From an uncultured Prevotellaceae bacterium (GTDB taxonomy: Bacteria; Bacteroidota; Bacteroidia; Bacteroidales; Bacteroidaceae), in the NCBI GenBank assembly GCA_947176535.1, contig CAMWQU010000023.1, positions 1-40,787 of the forward strand: DNA of 40,787 bases, written 5' to 3'. The notes under the pieces were generated by a model. It did not search any database and was not told the DNA's origin. It saw only the letters and a list, made by a program, of their open reading frames with translations. How positions within the stretch are numbered: the stretch's first letter is position 1; each line of letters starts with the position of its first letter. Below are positions 11,301 through 18,278 of this stretch, piece by piece. The translations under genes and the position numbers were made by a program.

Positions 11301-12684
11301 CTTTATTGATGACGAAGGCAAGGCTGCTCAGATGGTTGTGGGTCGTTTGTCTGAGGTTCGTTTCGTAGAGCCCAATACTGGCATTGTGCTATTGGCTCAG
11401 AGCGTACCTTACGGTTCTACGCTGTACTGCAAGGAGGGCGACCTCGTGAAGAAGGGCGAAGTGGTTGCCAAGTGGGACCCCTTCAATGCCGTAATCGTTA
11501 CCGAAACGCCCGGAAAGGTTCAGTTCGAGAATGTCGTAGAAGGCGTTACCTATCGTGTGGAGACGGACGAAATCTCAGGTCAGCGCGAGTTGATTGTTAC
11601 GGAATCGAAAGACCGTACCATCGTGCCTTCCGCTCACATCCTTGACGAGAACGGCGAACTCATCCGCACCTACAACTTCCCCATCAATGGCCATATCGTA
11701 GTAAACGACGGTCAGTTGGTGAAGGCCGGTGATGTGTTGGTTAAGATTCCGCGTGCACTGGGTGGCGGTGGTGGTGACATCACCGGTGGTCTGCCCCGTG
11801 TTACAGAGTTGTTCGAGGCTCGCAACCCGAGTAATCCCGCTATCGTTGCCGAAATCGACGGTGAAATCGCAATGGGTAAGTTGAAGCGCGGAAACCGTGA
11901 GATTATCATTACATCGAAAGTCGGAGACGTCCGTAAGTACCTTGTGCCCCTGTCGAAACAGATTCTGGTGCAGGAGAATGACTACGTGCGTGCCGGAACA
12001 CCGTTGTCCGACGGTGCCATCACACCGGCTGACATTTTGGCCATTAAGGGCCCCACTGCCGTACAGGAATATATCGTGAACGAGATTCAGGATGTGTACC
12101 GCCTGCAGGGTGTGAAAATCAACGACAAACACTTCGAGGTTATCGTTCGTCAGATGATGCGCAAGGTGCAGATCAATGAGCCTGGTGATACTCGCTTCCT
12201 TGAACAGCAGATTGTTGATAAACTGGACTTTGCAGAGGAGAACGATCGCATTTGGGGCAAGAAAGTGGTTGTGGACAGCGGCGACTCGGAGACCATGCAG
12301 AAGGGTATGATTGTTACGGCTCGCAAGTTGCGTGACGAGAACTCTATGCTGAAGCGTAAGGATATGAAGCCCGTGCAGGTGCGCGACGCAGTGCCCGCAA
12401 CAAGTACTCAGATTTTGCAGGGTATCACACGTGCTGCATTACAAACCGGTAGCTTCATCTCCGCAGCTTCTTTCCAGGAGACAACGAAGGTGCTGAACGA
12501 GGCTGCCATCAACGGAAAGACCGACCGTCTGGAAGGCATGAAGGAGAATGTGATCTCCGGCCATCTGATTCCTGCCGGTACGGGTCTGCGCGAATTTGAA
12601 AAGATTGTGGTAGGTTCGAAAGAAGACTTTGACCGTGTCATGACAAACCGTAAGGCGGTTCTTGACATGAACGACGAGCTCTAA
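8380..12684 (+). CDS. rpoC: DNA-directed RNA polymerase subunit beta'
   Basis: The beta' subunit carries the catalytic Mg2+ and the DNA clamp. The 1434-residue protein has the N-terminal zinc site Cys66, Cys68, Cys81 and Cys84. The active-site motif is [10 protein letters not shown] with Asp479, Asp481 and Asp483. A second zinc cluster is formed by Cys821, Cys895, Cys902 and Cys905, and the trigger-loop/bridge-helix region contains [16 protein letters not shown]. The stop codon is doubled (TAATAA) and an intrinsic terminator follows 30 bp later, ending the operon. Confidence 0.98.
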   Translation: MAFKKESKIKNNFTKITIGLASPEEILENSYGEVLKPETINYRTYKPERDGLFCERIFGPTKDYECHCGKYKRIRYKGIVCDRCGVEVTEKKVRRERSGHIALVVPVAHIWYFRSLPNKIGYLLGVPTKKLDQIIYYERYVVIQVGAMAGVKIDSLGRPLEDNDLLSEEEYMEVMEHVGKDNAYLEDSDPNKFIAKMGAEAVYDMLVRVDLDALSFQLRDQANQEGAQQRKNEALKRLQVVESFRASRNRNRPEWMIMKILPVIPPELRPLVPLDGGRFATSDLNDLYRRVIIRNNRLKRLIEIKAPEVILRNEKRMLQEAVDSLFDNSRKSSAVKTENNRPLKSLSDSLKGKQGRFRQNLLGKRVDYSARSVIVVGPELKMGECGLPKLMAAELYKPFIIRKLIERGIVKTVKSAKKIVDRKEPIIWDILEHVMKGHPVLLNRAPTLHRLGIQAFQPKMIEGKAIQLHPLACTAFNADFDGDQMAVHLPLSNEAILEAQLLMLQSHNILNPANGAPITVPSQDMVLGLYYITKLRPGAKGEGLTFYAPEEAIIAYNEHKVDIHAPIKVIVDDKLEDGTIGKRMVETSVGRVIVNEVVPTEVGFFNEVISKKNLRDIITLVIKTVGVARACEFLDGIKNLGYKMAYEGGLSFNLGDIIIPEAKKDLIHRGNDEVERIAQDYGMGFITDKERYNKVIDAWTHINNDLSEILMKEMKEADQGFNAVYMMLDSGARGSKGQISQLSGMRGLMAKPQKAGAEPLIIEDPIISNFKEGMSVLEYFISTHGARKGLADTALKTADAGYLTRRLVDVSHDVIINEEDCGTLRGLVCTALKNGDEVISSLYERILGRVSVHDIIHPITGKLICAAGEEINEVKAQEIEDSPIESVEIRSVLTCESKHGVCMKCYGRNLATSQMVQKGEAVGVIAAQSIGEPGTQLTLRTFHAGGVAGNAVANAMIVAKYDAKLNFDELRTVDFIDDEGKAAQMVVGRLSEVRFVEPNTGIVLLAQSVPYGSTLYCKEGDLVKKGEVVAKWDPFNAVIVTETPGKVQFENVVEGVTYRVETDEISGQRELIVTESKDRTIVPSAHILDENGELIRTYNFPINGHIVVNDGQLVKAGDVLVKIPRALGGGGGDITGGLPRVTELFEARNPSNPAIVAEIDGEIAMGKLKRGNREIIITSKVGDVRKYLVPLSKQILVQENDYVRAGTPLSDGAITPADILAIKGPTAVQEYIVNEIQDVYRLQGVKINDKHFEVIVRQMMRKVQINEPGDTRFLEQQIVDKLDFAEENDRIWGKKVVVDSGDSETMQKGMIVTARKLRDENSMLKRKDMKPVQVRDAVPATSTQILQGITRAALQTGSFISAASFQETTKVLNEAAINGKTDRLEGMKENVISGHLIPAGTGLREFEKIVVGSKEDFDRVMTNRKAVLDMNDEL

Positions 12685-12714
12685 TAACGGGCGACCGGCA
12701 ATAGAATAAAACGA

Positions 12715-12756
12715 GGGAGAGGCAGTTCCGAAAGGGACTTGCCTCTCCCTTTTTTT
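12715..12756 (+). terminator. Intrinsic terminator after rpoC
   Basis: GGGAGAGGCA (12715-12724) pairs with TGCCTCTCCC, the stem is extended inward by imperfect pairs around a GAAA loop, and seven Ts (12750-12756) follow. This is a strong Rho-independent terminator. It marks the end of the secE-rpoC transcription unit and the left edge of the accessory island. Confidence 0.92.
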
Positions 12757-12880
12757 GTACCCATACGGGAGCAGGGGCGAACCTTGCTATTGTCTTAGCC
12801 TCGACATTACTATGGATTGTGTCCCGATAATAGTAGGGACGTTATGCGGGATAGTATGAGCCCGTCACTTTCGCCGGATG
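12757..12880. other. Intergenic spacer, no gene seen
   Basis: No plausible reading frame is present on either strand between the rpoC terminator and the cupin terminator. From recall of related genomes, rpoC is often followed here by a small DUF3467-type gene; no such gene is visible. One weak stem, GTCCC/GGGAC with a 10-nt loop around 12826-12845, is the only structure noted. Confidence 0.5.
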
Positions 12881-12937
12881 GAAAAAATGCAAAGCCTTTT
12901 CCTGCATCCACTGGAAGATGTGGGAAAAGGCTTTGCA
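12881..12937 (-). terminator. Intrinsic terminator of the cupin gene
   Basis: The perfect 15-bp arms TGCAAAGCCTTTTCC (12888-12902) and GGAAAAGGCTTTGCA (12923-12937) are followed on the - strand by six Ts (the complement of 12882-12887). The structure starts 20 nt after the cupin stop codon. On the + strand it has no T-run, so it acts mainly on the cupin transcript. Confidence 0.85.
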
Positions 12938-12956
12938 GGGCTCAATAGTCTGTCAG

Positions 12957-13367
12957 TCAGAGTTTGTTTTCGCGCTCCGTAATGTCGGCGTCATCACCGG
13001 TCACTGCGCCCAGACTGCCTTCTGCGGCCTGAATGCAGATGTAGGTCATGGGTTCGGCTGATGTGCATTTGATGTTGCGGTCGCAGTTTGTGGCAACACG
13101 GATGACGGAACCTTCGGCGATGTCAAAAAACTCGTCGTTTATTTGGAATTTACCGGCACCGGAGAGGATGATGTAATTCTCCTCATTGTTGCGGTGGCTG
13201 TGAAAGAACGGCACGGCAGCTCCGGTGGGGAGGGTGCCGAAAGAGATTTCACACGAAGTTGCGCCGGTAGCATCCTTTACGAACTGTTTGCCTTCGAAAG
13301 TGTGAAGATTTCCTACTGAGGCATGGGCGAATTTCTCACCCTTGTTGAGAAGTTTGATTTCGTTCAT
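12957..13367 (-). CDS. Small cupin-domain protein
   Basis: This is a 136-residue single-domain cupin without signal peptide or membrane span, so probably cytoplasmic. The first cupin motif is visible as HSHRNNEENYIILSG with candidate metal ligands His56, His58 and Glu62/Glu63. In the second motif the usual histidine is missing; Asn94, Cys95 and Asp96 occupy that stretch. The substrate is unknown, since cupins of this size include isomerases, dioxygenases and sensors. It faces an HxlR-type regulator across a 144-bp region with two palindromic operators, the typical layout of a redox- or electrophile-responsive gene and its regulator. It has its own terminator. Confidence 0.85.
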   Translation of the reverse strand: MNEIKLLNKGEKFAHASVGNLHTFEGKQFVKDATGATSCEISFGTLPTGAAVPFFHSHRNNEENYIILSGAGKFQINDEFFDIAEGSVIRVATNCDRNIKCTSAEPMTYICIQAAEGSLGAVTGDDADITERENKL

Positions 13368-13370
13368 AGC

Positions 13371-13401
13371 TTTGTACTTTCAATGAATTTGTTTAACTTT
13401 G
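13371..13401 (+). promoter_or_regulatory. Predicted promoter of the hxlR-type gene
   Basis: TTTG (13371-13374), a 19-bp spacer and TAACTTTG (13394-13401) fit the Bacteroidetes sigma-ABfr promoter pattern. The predicted start is about 13408, giving a leader of roughly 100 nt that contains both operators. It lies inside the 5' part of the opposing cupin transcript. Confidence 0.55.
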
Positions 13402-13431
13402 CGGCGGAAAGCCGCTTCCCTTTTGATAGTG

Positions 13432-13463
13432 CAAAATTATAACAATATTCTTTAATATACAAG
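13432..13463 (-). promoter_or_regulatory. Predicted promoter of the cupin gene
   Basis: Read on the - strand: TTG (13462-13460), a 20-bp spacer, then TAATTTTG (13439-13432). This matches the Bacteroidetes -33/-7 pattern. The -33 element lies 3 bp from the nearer of the two palindromic operators, so a bound regulator could either block or touch polymerase. Confidence 0.6.
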
Positions 13464-13465
13464 AA

Positions 13466-13500
13466 CTTACGATAAGGTAAGAAACTTACTGTCAGGTAAC
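13466..13500. promoter_or_regulatory. Two tandem palindromic operator candidates
   Basis: CTTAC-N6-GTAAG (13466-13481) and CTTAC-N6-GTAAC (13485-13500) are two 16-bp palindromes whose centres are 19 bp apart, close to two helical turns. HxlR-family proteins (YodB, HypR, HxlR) are dimeric winged-helix regulators known to bind TAC/GTA-type half sites and tandem sites. The predicted regulator gene starts 11 bp away. Assignment of these sites to that protein is inference. Confidence 0.65.
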
Positions 13501-13511
13501 TATTATTGACT

Positions 13512-13874
13512 ATGAATGAATTGCCATTACAAGAAAATTTGAAAAAATATGCGCATATAGACTCCTGCCCGATACGGAATGTCATTTCACGTTTCTCCGG
13601 GAAGTGGTCGATGCTTGTTCTGTGTGTGCTTGCCGAGAATGAGGCGACCCGTTTCAATGCCATCGGCAAAGCCATTCCCGACATTTCGCCTAAAGTGCTG
13701 ACCGAGACGCTTAAAAATCTGGAGGCCGATGGACTTATCGTCCGCCATCTGTATGCCGAAGTACCCCCTAAGGTGGAATATTCCCTCACTGAACTCGGAC
13801 GTAGCCTTATGCCGCATCTATCTGCCTTAATTGGTTGGGCATTGGAGAATTTTGATACTACCGCCAAACGGTAG
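13512..13874 (+). CDS. HxlR-family winged-helix transcriptional regulator
   Basis: The 120-residue protein has the HxlR layout: a short N-terminal segment with a conserved Cys-Pro (Cys19), the helix-turn-helix core FSGKWSMLVLCVLAENEATRFNAI, then SPKVLTETLKNLEADGLIVRHLY and the wing PPKVEYSLTELGRSL. In YodB and HypR the equivalent N-terminal cysteine senses quinones, aldehydes or disulfide stress. Here that sensing is inferred from the residue only. I chose the ATG at 13512 over an in-frame TTG two codons upstream. It probably controls itself and the divergent cupin gene. Confidence 0.88.
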   Translation: MNELPLQENLKKYAHIDSCPIRNVISRFSGKWSMLVLCVLAENEATRFNAIGKAIPDISPKVLTETLKNLEADGLIVRHLYAEVPPKVEYSLTELGRSLMPHLSALIGWALENFDTTAKR

Positions 13875-13901
13875 CTTCATTATCATGTGAGAATTGCGAG
13901 A

Positions 13902-14624
13902 TTAGTTGTAGTTTATATCGCGTAGTCGTTTGTAGACCTCCACGTCCATCGGCAATGTAATCTTGAAGTTCAGCATGCTACCTTCCACCAGATGGAGCGG
14001 CCCGTACTCCACCTCGTTTGCTAAAGTAAAGAGAGACTGCGATGCCTGTATGCCTTGCAGTTTGGCTTTTTGGATAATACCCAACAGACTATTCATACGG
14101 AATGTGATAGGTGTCTGTGCCCGTATCAGCTGTTCACGCGGGATGTAACCTTGCGTTGTCGTTCCGTTCTTTGTCTGGGCATACGATTCGTGGCTGTAGA
14201 GTGCAGTTACTGCATTGCCATATTCCTTGCAAGTGAGAATGTTACTGCTGATAATTCGTTGAGATACAAAAGGTCTGACACTCTCGTGCACCACCACAAT
14301 CGTGTCCCCCGTTGTGCCTGCATCTGCCAAAGCATATATGCCGTTTATGAGCGAGTTGTGAGCGGTTTCGCCCGATGCAACACATCGGTGAAACTTTGTG
14401 ATGTGTCCGAGAGCAACTTGCTTCGCCACATAACTGTTCCATTCCGGATTGCATACCACCCATATCTCGCTAATCTGCGGATGCAACTCGAAGTTTTTCA
14501 TCGTATGCAGCAAAATGCTTTCGCCCTCTGCCTCAATGAACTGTTTGGGGCGTGCCGACTGCAAACGCAAACCGTTTCCGCCGGCCAGTAATAGCGCAAT
14601 GATGTTGGGATTATCGTTTCTCAT
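13902..14624 (-). CDS. IspD/TarI-like CTP:sugar- or polyol-phosphate cytidylyltransferase
   Basis: The 240-residue nucleotidyltransferase has the IspD/TarI fold signature: LLLAGGNGLRLQ (about 11-22), PKQF with the conserved Lys, and VHESVRPFVSQRII, where IspD has VHDAARP. The late VEGSMLNFKIT and MDVEVY elements contact Mg and ribose in relatives. The family makes CDP-methylerythritol (IspD) or CDP-ribitol (TarI) from CTP and a phosphopolyol; the substrate here cannot be read. Start 14624 (MRNDNPN) overlaps the end of the upstream gene by 14 bp; a longer frame to 14768 lies entirely inside that gene. The tight coupling to a CDP-alcohol transferase argues against a role as housekeeping IspD. 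Confidence 0.85.
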   Translation of the reverse strand: MRNDNPNIIALLLAGGNGLRLQSARPKQFIEAEGESILLHTMKNFELHPQISEIWVVCNPEWNSYVAKQVALGHITKFHRCVASGETAHNSLINGIYALADAGTTGDTIVVVHESVRPFVSQRIISSNILTCKEYGNAVTALYSHESYAQTKNGTTTQGYIPREQLIRAQTPITFRMNSLLGIIQKAKLQGIQASQSLFTLANEVEYGPLHLVEGSMLNFKITLPMDVEVYKRLRDINYN

Positions 14625-15534
14625 AATAGGCGGGTAGCTGACGGCGAAACTCGGCGCAGAATGCTTCGTGTCGCCGGCGTGTGTAGAAGCGAATCGGTTC
14701 GAGTACCAAAATCTCAAACAGCGGGAATAGTACGGGCATCCCGACCAATAGCGACAGGAAGAGTACACCTACGCGCAGGTCGAACGTCAGAATATTGGTG
14801 AGTGGCATCAGGGGCAAACTACGCATCCGGAAATCGTGCCGCAGCGACGGGGGAATGTTGTTGCCGCAGGTCGCCTTGAGCCGGCCAAGAAAAGCCTGTA
14901 ACTGCGGGGTCTGCGCCTCCTGACCGTGCGTGTAGGCCCGATAGAAAAAGAGGTACAGCTTCTCGAACCACTCGCCGCGCCGCCAGTGCAACCGTTGGAA
15001 ACGCCGGTTCTGCCGGTCATACGTGTCAAATTCGCTTTTGGCATCACCAAAGGCAAACCACAAGTGTATGTTACGGTAATAGTCGGCCAGGGCGCATTGC
15101 CGGGCATGACAGATGAATCCTGCATAGGCGCACAAGACCCAAACCCACCATCCCAGTTGCGGCTGCATGCGTAAGGTCAGGCCCAGATAGATGCAGAAGA
15201 ACCAAATGTCGCCGGCCAGCCCGTCGAGCAGGCGGCCTATGAGTGTGCGTTGGCCCGTCATGCGTGCCAGTTGGCCGTCGGCGCAGTCATACCAGTTGGC
15301 CCACACCAGCAGTCCCATACCGATGAGATTCATGCGCAGCTCGTTGAAGTAGAAGAAATAGCCGGAAGCGGCTCCAATCACGATGGACAAGAGCGTGACG
15401 ATGATGGGGTGGACATGCAGGCTCCGGAAGAGCAGTGCCCACAAGTAGCCGGGTGTGCGGGTGACATACAACTCGAAAGCACTTTCCGTGTCTTCCGATT
15501 TCATGGTGGCCTGCACTTTTTCCTTTAAGCTCAT
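14611..15534 (-). CDS. CDP-alcohol phosphatidyltransferase family membrane protein
   Basis: This 307-residue integral membrane enzyme would transfer a phospho-alcohol from a CDP-alcohol to an acceptor, or an alcohol onto CDP-diacylglycerol. The family motif DxxDGxxARx8GxxxDxxxD is recognisable: Asp83, Asp86, Gly87, Ala90, Arg91, Gly100 and Asp104. The final Asp position is Gly108, with Asp109 one residue later. Several hydrophobic spans surround the motif, and a basic loop and C-terminal spans follow (about 238-270). I chose the start at 15534 (MSLKEKVQ); a frame to 15624 would run through the promoter region. The downstream cytidylyltransferase overlaps by 14 bp and could supply its CDP-substrate. 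Confidence 0.85.
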   Translation of the reverse strand: MSLKEKVQATMKSEDTESAFELYVTRTPGYLWALLFRSLHVHPIIVTLLSIVIGAASGYFFYFNELRMNLIGMGLLVWANWYDCADGQLARMTGQRTLIGRLLDGLAGDIWFFCIYLGLTLRMQPQLGWWVWVLCAYAGFICHARQCALADYYRNIHLWFAFGDAKSEFDTYDRQNRRFQRLHWRRGEWFEKLYLFFYRAYTHGQEAQTPQLQAFLGRLKATCGNNIPPSLRHDFRMRSLPLMPLTNILTFDLRVGVLFLSLLVGMPVLFPLFEILVLEPIRFYTRRRHEAFCAEFRRQLPAYYEKR

Positions 15535-15553
15535 TCGTGTAGCATATTTATTG

Positions 15554-15561
15554 CAAAGGTA
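15554..15561 (-). promoter_or_regulatory. Predicted -7 element for the CDP-alcohol transferase operon
   Basis: TACCTTTG on the - strand fits the Bacteroidetes -7 TAnnTTTG, placing the transcription start close to 15547 and the leader at about 14 nt. No good TTTG is found at the expected -33 distance. This supports the start at 15534. Confidence 0.4.
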
Positions 15562-15604
15562 CGAATAAAAATCATTTGTGGTTCGTATTTCACGATTATT
15601 TATG

Positions 15605-15612
15605 TATATTTG
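15605..15612 (+). promoter_or_regulatory. Predicted -7 element for the Cys-rich lipoprotein gene
   Basis: TATATTTG fits TAnnTTTG, with an imperfect TTCG (15582-15585) 19 bp upstream as a -33 candidate. The predicted start lies about 30 nt before the ATG at 15646. Confidence 0.5.
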
Positions 15613-15645
15613 CACACGGAACAATCTATTATTAACTAAAAAGCA

Positions 15646-15909
15646 ATGAAAAAGTTATTTGCAGTAGTGATGGCTGTGGCAGCCATTTCTTTCGCGTCTT
15701 GCGGAAACAAGACCGAGAAAGCAGTGTGTGAGGACTCTTGTGCTCACTCGTGTGATACGTGTGTAAATGTGCAGAAATGCGATACTTGTGCCGATTGCCA
15801 CAAGTGCGATACCTGCGTTGATGCCCACAAATGTGGCACCTGTGTGGAAAAGACCGCCCCGTGCGCCTCACCTGAGCAGTGCATCGGATGTCCTAAGAAA
15901 GGCGAGTAA
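15646..15909 (+). CDS. Small Cys-rich repeat lipoprotein
   Basis: I do not recognise this 87-residue protein from a named family. It begins with a lipoprotein signal peptide (MKKLFAVVMAVAAISFASC), and Cys19 would be lipidated. The mature chain has 14 further cysteines (28, 32, 36, 39, 45, 48, 51, 54, 57, 63, 66, 73, 79, 82), mostly in CxxC pairs. Residues 36-71 are four tandem 9-residue repeats of the form CDTCxxxHK. Aromatic residues are absent after the signal and the chain is rich in Asp, Thr and Lys. Such a protein could bind metal ions (metallothionein-like) or hold multiple disulfides at the cell envelope; both are inference. It is monocistronic, with its own promoter and a strong terminator. 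Confidence 0.88.
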   Translation: MKKLFAVVMAVAAISFASCGNKTEKAVCEDSCAHSCDTCVNVQKCDTCADCHKCDTCVDAHKCGTCVEKTAPCASPEQCIGCPKKGE

Positions 15910-15936
15910 TCGGCCAGAAACCTTACCTGCATGTTG

Positions 15937-15987
15937 AAAACGAGGGGGCTTCCACCGCATACGCGATGGAAGCCCCCTCGTTTTTTT
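15937..15987. terminator. Bidirectional intrinsic terminator
   Basis: CGAGGGGGCTTCCA (15941-15954) pairs with TGGAAGCCCCCTCG (15967-15980), a perfect 14-bp stem. Seven Ts follow on the + strand and four As precede it, giving a short T-run on the - strand. It sits between convergent genes, the Cys-rich lipoprotein and the esterase, and can end both transcripts. Confidence 0.92.
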
Positions 15988-16005
15988 GTTTCTGCACGTG
16001 GCGGA

Positions 16006-18075
16006 CTATTCGCTGATGAAAGTCGATGCCGGCAGTCCGGCCCCGTTCACGAGATTGGCCTGCGTGAAAGGTTGCCATCCGTAGCGGACGAAGCGCGGCC
16101 GTTTTACCTCTTTGGAGGTCAGGCGTACACGGTTGGCGACAATCTCGGCATTCGCCGGGTGGAACTCTCCCTCGTGCTCGGCCACCTCGAACGTGCGCAG
16201 CGGCAGATTATCGTCTGTGTGCAGTCCCTCGGCATAGTCGAAACTTACCCATGCCTCGCTGCCTTTGAACTCTACGGAGCGGAACAGAGGGCCTGAGGGG
16301 ACGACGTCTGTGTAGCCGTAGTCATTGTGCAGGGCCAAAACGGCCAGACGATGTCCGATGGGGCGTTTGTTACGCGGATGTACGTCGGTGGCATTGCCTA
16401 AATCCGACGAAACGGCCATGCCCGAGTGGGGTACTGCGGCGAGCAGGCGACGCTGAGAATCGCGGAACCACGGCCACGAAGGCCGCTCGATGCTGCTGAG
16501 CTGAACGTAGTAGAACGGCAGGTCGGGGTGCTGCCATGCGCTGCGCCAGCTTTGGACAAGCAGGGGGAACAATCGTGCGTGAGCATCCTTGTTGTGCGCA
16601 TTGCTTTCGCCTTGATACCAGATGACACCGGTGATGGGTAGCGTCTTCAGCAGTCGGATGCTGGCTTCGTAGAGGTAGCAGGGCTCGTAGGGGTGACGTT
16701 GAAGGGGCGCATGACCTTTCCCCATATTCTGTTCGGCCCGTCCACGCACCCAGTCCTGGATGAAGTCGTTCCGTGTCCAGTCCCGCAGTATCTCCGGGAA
16801 CTGGTATTCCAGAGTCGTGCGGTCTATCCACGCCTCCGTGCCACTTCCCCCTATGGCATTGTTGATGATGCCGATGGGGCAGTGGAGGCTATCCTGTAAC
16901 TCGCGGGCAAAATAGTAGCCGATGGCACTGAAACGGGGCGATGTTTGTGGCGAACAAACCTGCCATTCGGGACTTGTGTAGTAGAGTAGTTGGTTGATGC
17001 TGTCCAATGCCTCGGCCGACCACGTGACGGCATCGGTGCGCCAGCGTGCCTCTAAGTTGAGCAACTGTATCTGCGCATTGTCGGATTGTGGGATGTCCTC
17101 CTCGCCGGTGCTGCTCTGCCGGAGCTGAAACTCCATATTGGATTGTCCCGAGCAGAGCCAAAGCTCGCCTGCGAGAATATTCTGAAGACAGATTTCCCGC
17201 TTGCCGCTGCTCACTGTCAGCGTGTAGGGGCCGCCGGTGGGCAGGGGATTTACCGTTACCTCCCATCGCCCGTCGTGACCCGTCTTCGCGTGGTGCCGTT
17301 GGCCGTTGATGCGTAAGGTGATTTTATCGCCGGCATCGGCCATGCCCTGAATCCGGAACGAGCGGTTGCGCGGCAGCACCATGTTGCTGCTGAAGTAAGG
17401 CGGCAGTTGCAGACCGCCGTAGTTACCCGTGATGGCCCGGTAAACGGTTTCCGCCATGATGCCGTACCCCTCAAGATTGGGGTGTATGGCATCGGGAAAG
17501 AGTTCGGGCCGGTGGTGTAGGGGAGCATAGAAGTCAATGAGTTCACAATGTTTGCGTTCCGCTACCTGTTCGATGGCGTGCTGAATCTCGCGATGCCAGT
17601 CGCGCGTCCCGCTCAGGAAGCGGTGGTGGCGGTGCGACAGCGGGGTCATACGGGCCACCAGAATGCGGCATTTCGGATTCGACCGGCGCACGGAGTCGAT
17701 GAGCGCACTGTAGTCCGTGATGAACTCGTCCCGGTAGTTCGGCCACGCCCGCGGGTCGGTGTCGTTGATGCCGAGGTGTATGACGGCAATGTCGCCGTGA
17801 AAGTCCATGGCCTCGCGGAACTCCGGTTGGTCGAAGTAGGGGCGGAACGCCCGGCGGAGCAGGGTAGCCCCCGGTTTTCCGAAGCGTCCTACTTCGTATT
17901 CCTCGCCCAACAGCCGTTGAAGTTGGGCGGGATAGGAATCCTCGGCCGGATGTTGCAGTCCGGTGCCGTAGGTGATGCTGTTGCCGATGCAACTTACCCG
18001 GATGGGCTTGTTCTCTGCCCGCATGGCAATGGCAAGCACTATGCAGAATAGCGTATAGATGTAAGTGCGTTTCAT
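16006..18075 (-). CDS. Two-domain SGNH hydrolase / sialate O-acetylesterase
   Basis: This 689-residue exported esterase (signal peptide about 1-20) has two hydrolase domains. The N-terminal SGNH/GDSL domain shows GNSITYG with Ser33, GINDTD with Asn104, and DAIHPN with Asp195 and His198. The C-terminal SASA-type domain shows SGQSNMEF with Ser312, GGSGTEAW, IWYQGESN (485-492) and DVHPRNK with Asp564 and His566. Both triads look complete. Related two-domain enzymes in Bacteroidetes (the EstA/NanS type) remove O-acetyl groups from host sialic acids so that sialidases can act; this substrate is inferred. No sialidase or nan gene is in the window. Surrounding DNA is more GC-rich than the ribosomal clusters. 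Confidence 0.9.
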   Translation of the reverse strand: MKRTYIYTLFCIVLAIAMRAENKPIRVSCIGNSITYGTGLQHPAEDSYPAQLQRLLGEEYEVGRFGKPGATLLRRAFRPYFDQPEFREAMDFHGDIAVIHLGINDTDPRAWPNYRDEFITDYSALIDSVRRSNPKCRILVARMTPLSHRHHRFLSGTRDWHREIQHAIEQVAERKHCELIDFYAPLHHRPELFPDAIHPNLEGYGIMAETVYRAITGNYGGLQLPPYFSSNMVLPRNRSFRIQGMADAGDKITLRINGQRHHAKTGHDGRWEVTVNPLPTGGPYTLTVSSGKREICLQNILAGELWLCSGQSNMEFQLRQSSTGEEDIPQSDNAQIQLLNLEARWRTDAVTWSAEALDSINQLLYYTSPEWQVCSPQTSPRFSAIGYYFARELQDSLHCPIGIINNAIGGSGTEAWIDRTTLEYQFPEILRDWTRNDFIQDWVRGRAEQNMGKGHAPLQRHPYEPCYLYEASIRLLKTLPITGVIWYQGESNAHNKDAHARLFPLLVQSWRSAWQHPDLPFYYVQLSSIERPSWPWFRDSQRRLLAAVPHSGMAVSSDLGNATDVHPRNKRPIGHRLAVLALHNDYGYTDVVPSGPLFRSVEFKGSEAWVSFDYAEGLHTDDNLPLRTFEVAEHEGEFHPANAEIVANRVRLTSKEVKRPRFVRYGWQPFTQANLVNGAGLPASTFISE

Positions 18076-18151
18076 AGGTCTTGGTAATTTAGGTTACGGT
18101 TATTGTAATGTGGTGAGATTTCCTAATCTCCGGTGCAATTCTTTGCTGTCA

Positions 18152-18183
18152 CAAAAATAGTGTTTTTGGTGCGATTCTCCAAA
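18152..18183 (-). promoter_or_regulatory. Predicted promoter of the esterase gene
   Basis: On the - strand, TTTG (18183-18180), a 20-bp spacer and TATTTTTG (18159-18152) match the Bacteroidetes consensus. The predicted leader is about 70 nt. A perfect 14-bp palindrome abuts the -33 element (18184-18197). Confidence 0.6.
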
Positions 18184-18228
18184 TATCGCCGGCGATAAGT
18201 TGCGGATATTCGCAAGATAAAATCGCAC
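18169..18228. repeat. Nested inverted repeats upstream of the esterase promoter
   Basis: The outer arms GTGCGATT (18169-18176) and AATCGCAC (18221-18228) enclose the perfect 14-bp palindrome TATCGCCGGCGATA (18184-18197). The inner palindrome directly adjoins the predicted -33 element, so it is a candidate regulator site. The outer arms may be coincidental. Confidence 0.5.
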
Positions 18229-18278
18229 TTTCTTCCCCCGTTCCGATACCCCGGCGCAGGGCCCGGGCGTCTCCCCGC

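Noticed and set aside
12685..12956. Small DUF3467-type gene expected after rpoC
   Set aside because: No frame on either strand encodes anything like it in the spacer. It is either absent or elsewhere in this genome.
13902..14768. Longer start for the cytidylyltransferase
   Set aside because: The extra 48 residues lie wholly in another frame of the CDP-alcohol transferase gene. The family fold begins just after the ATG at 14624.
15754..15861. 27-bp repeats in the Cys-rich gene as a possible CRISPR array
   Set aside because: The units are contiguous, in frame, divergent at the third codon positions and part of a protein with a signal peptide. There are no spacers or cas genes.
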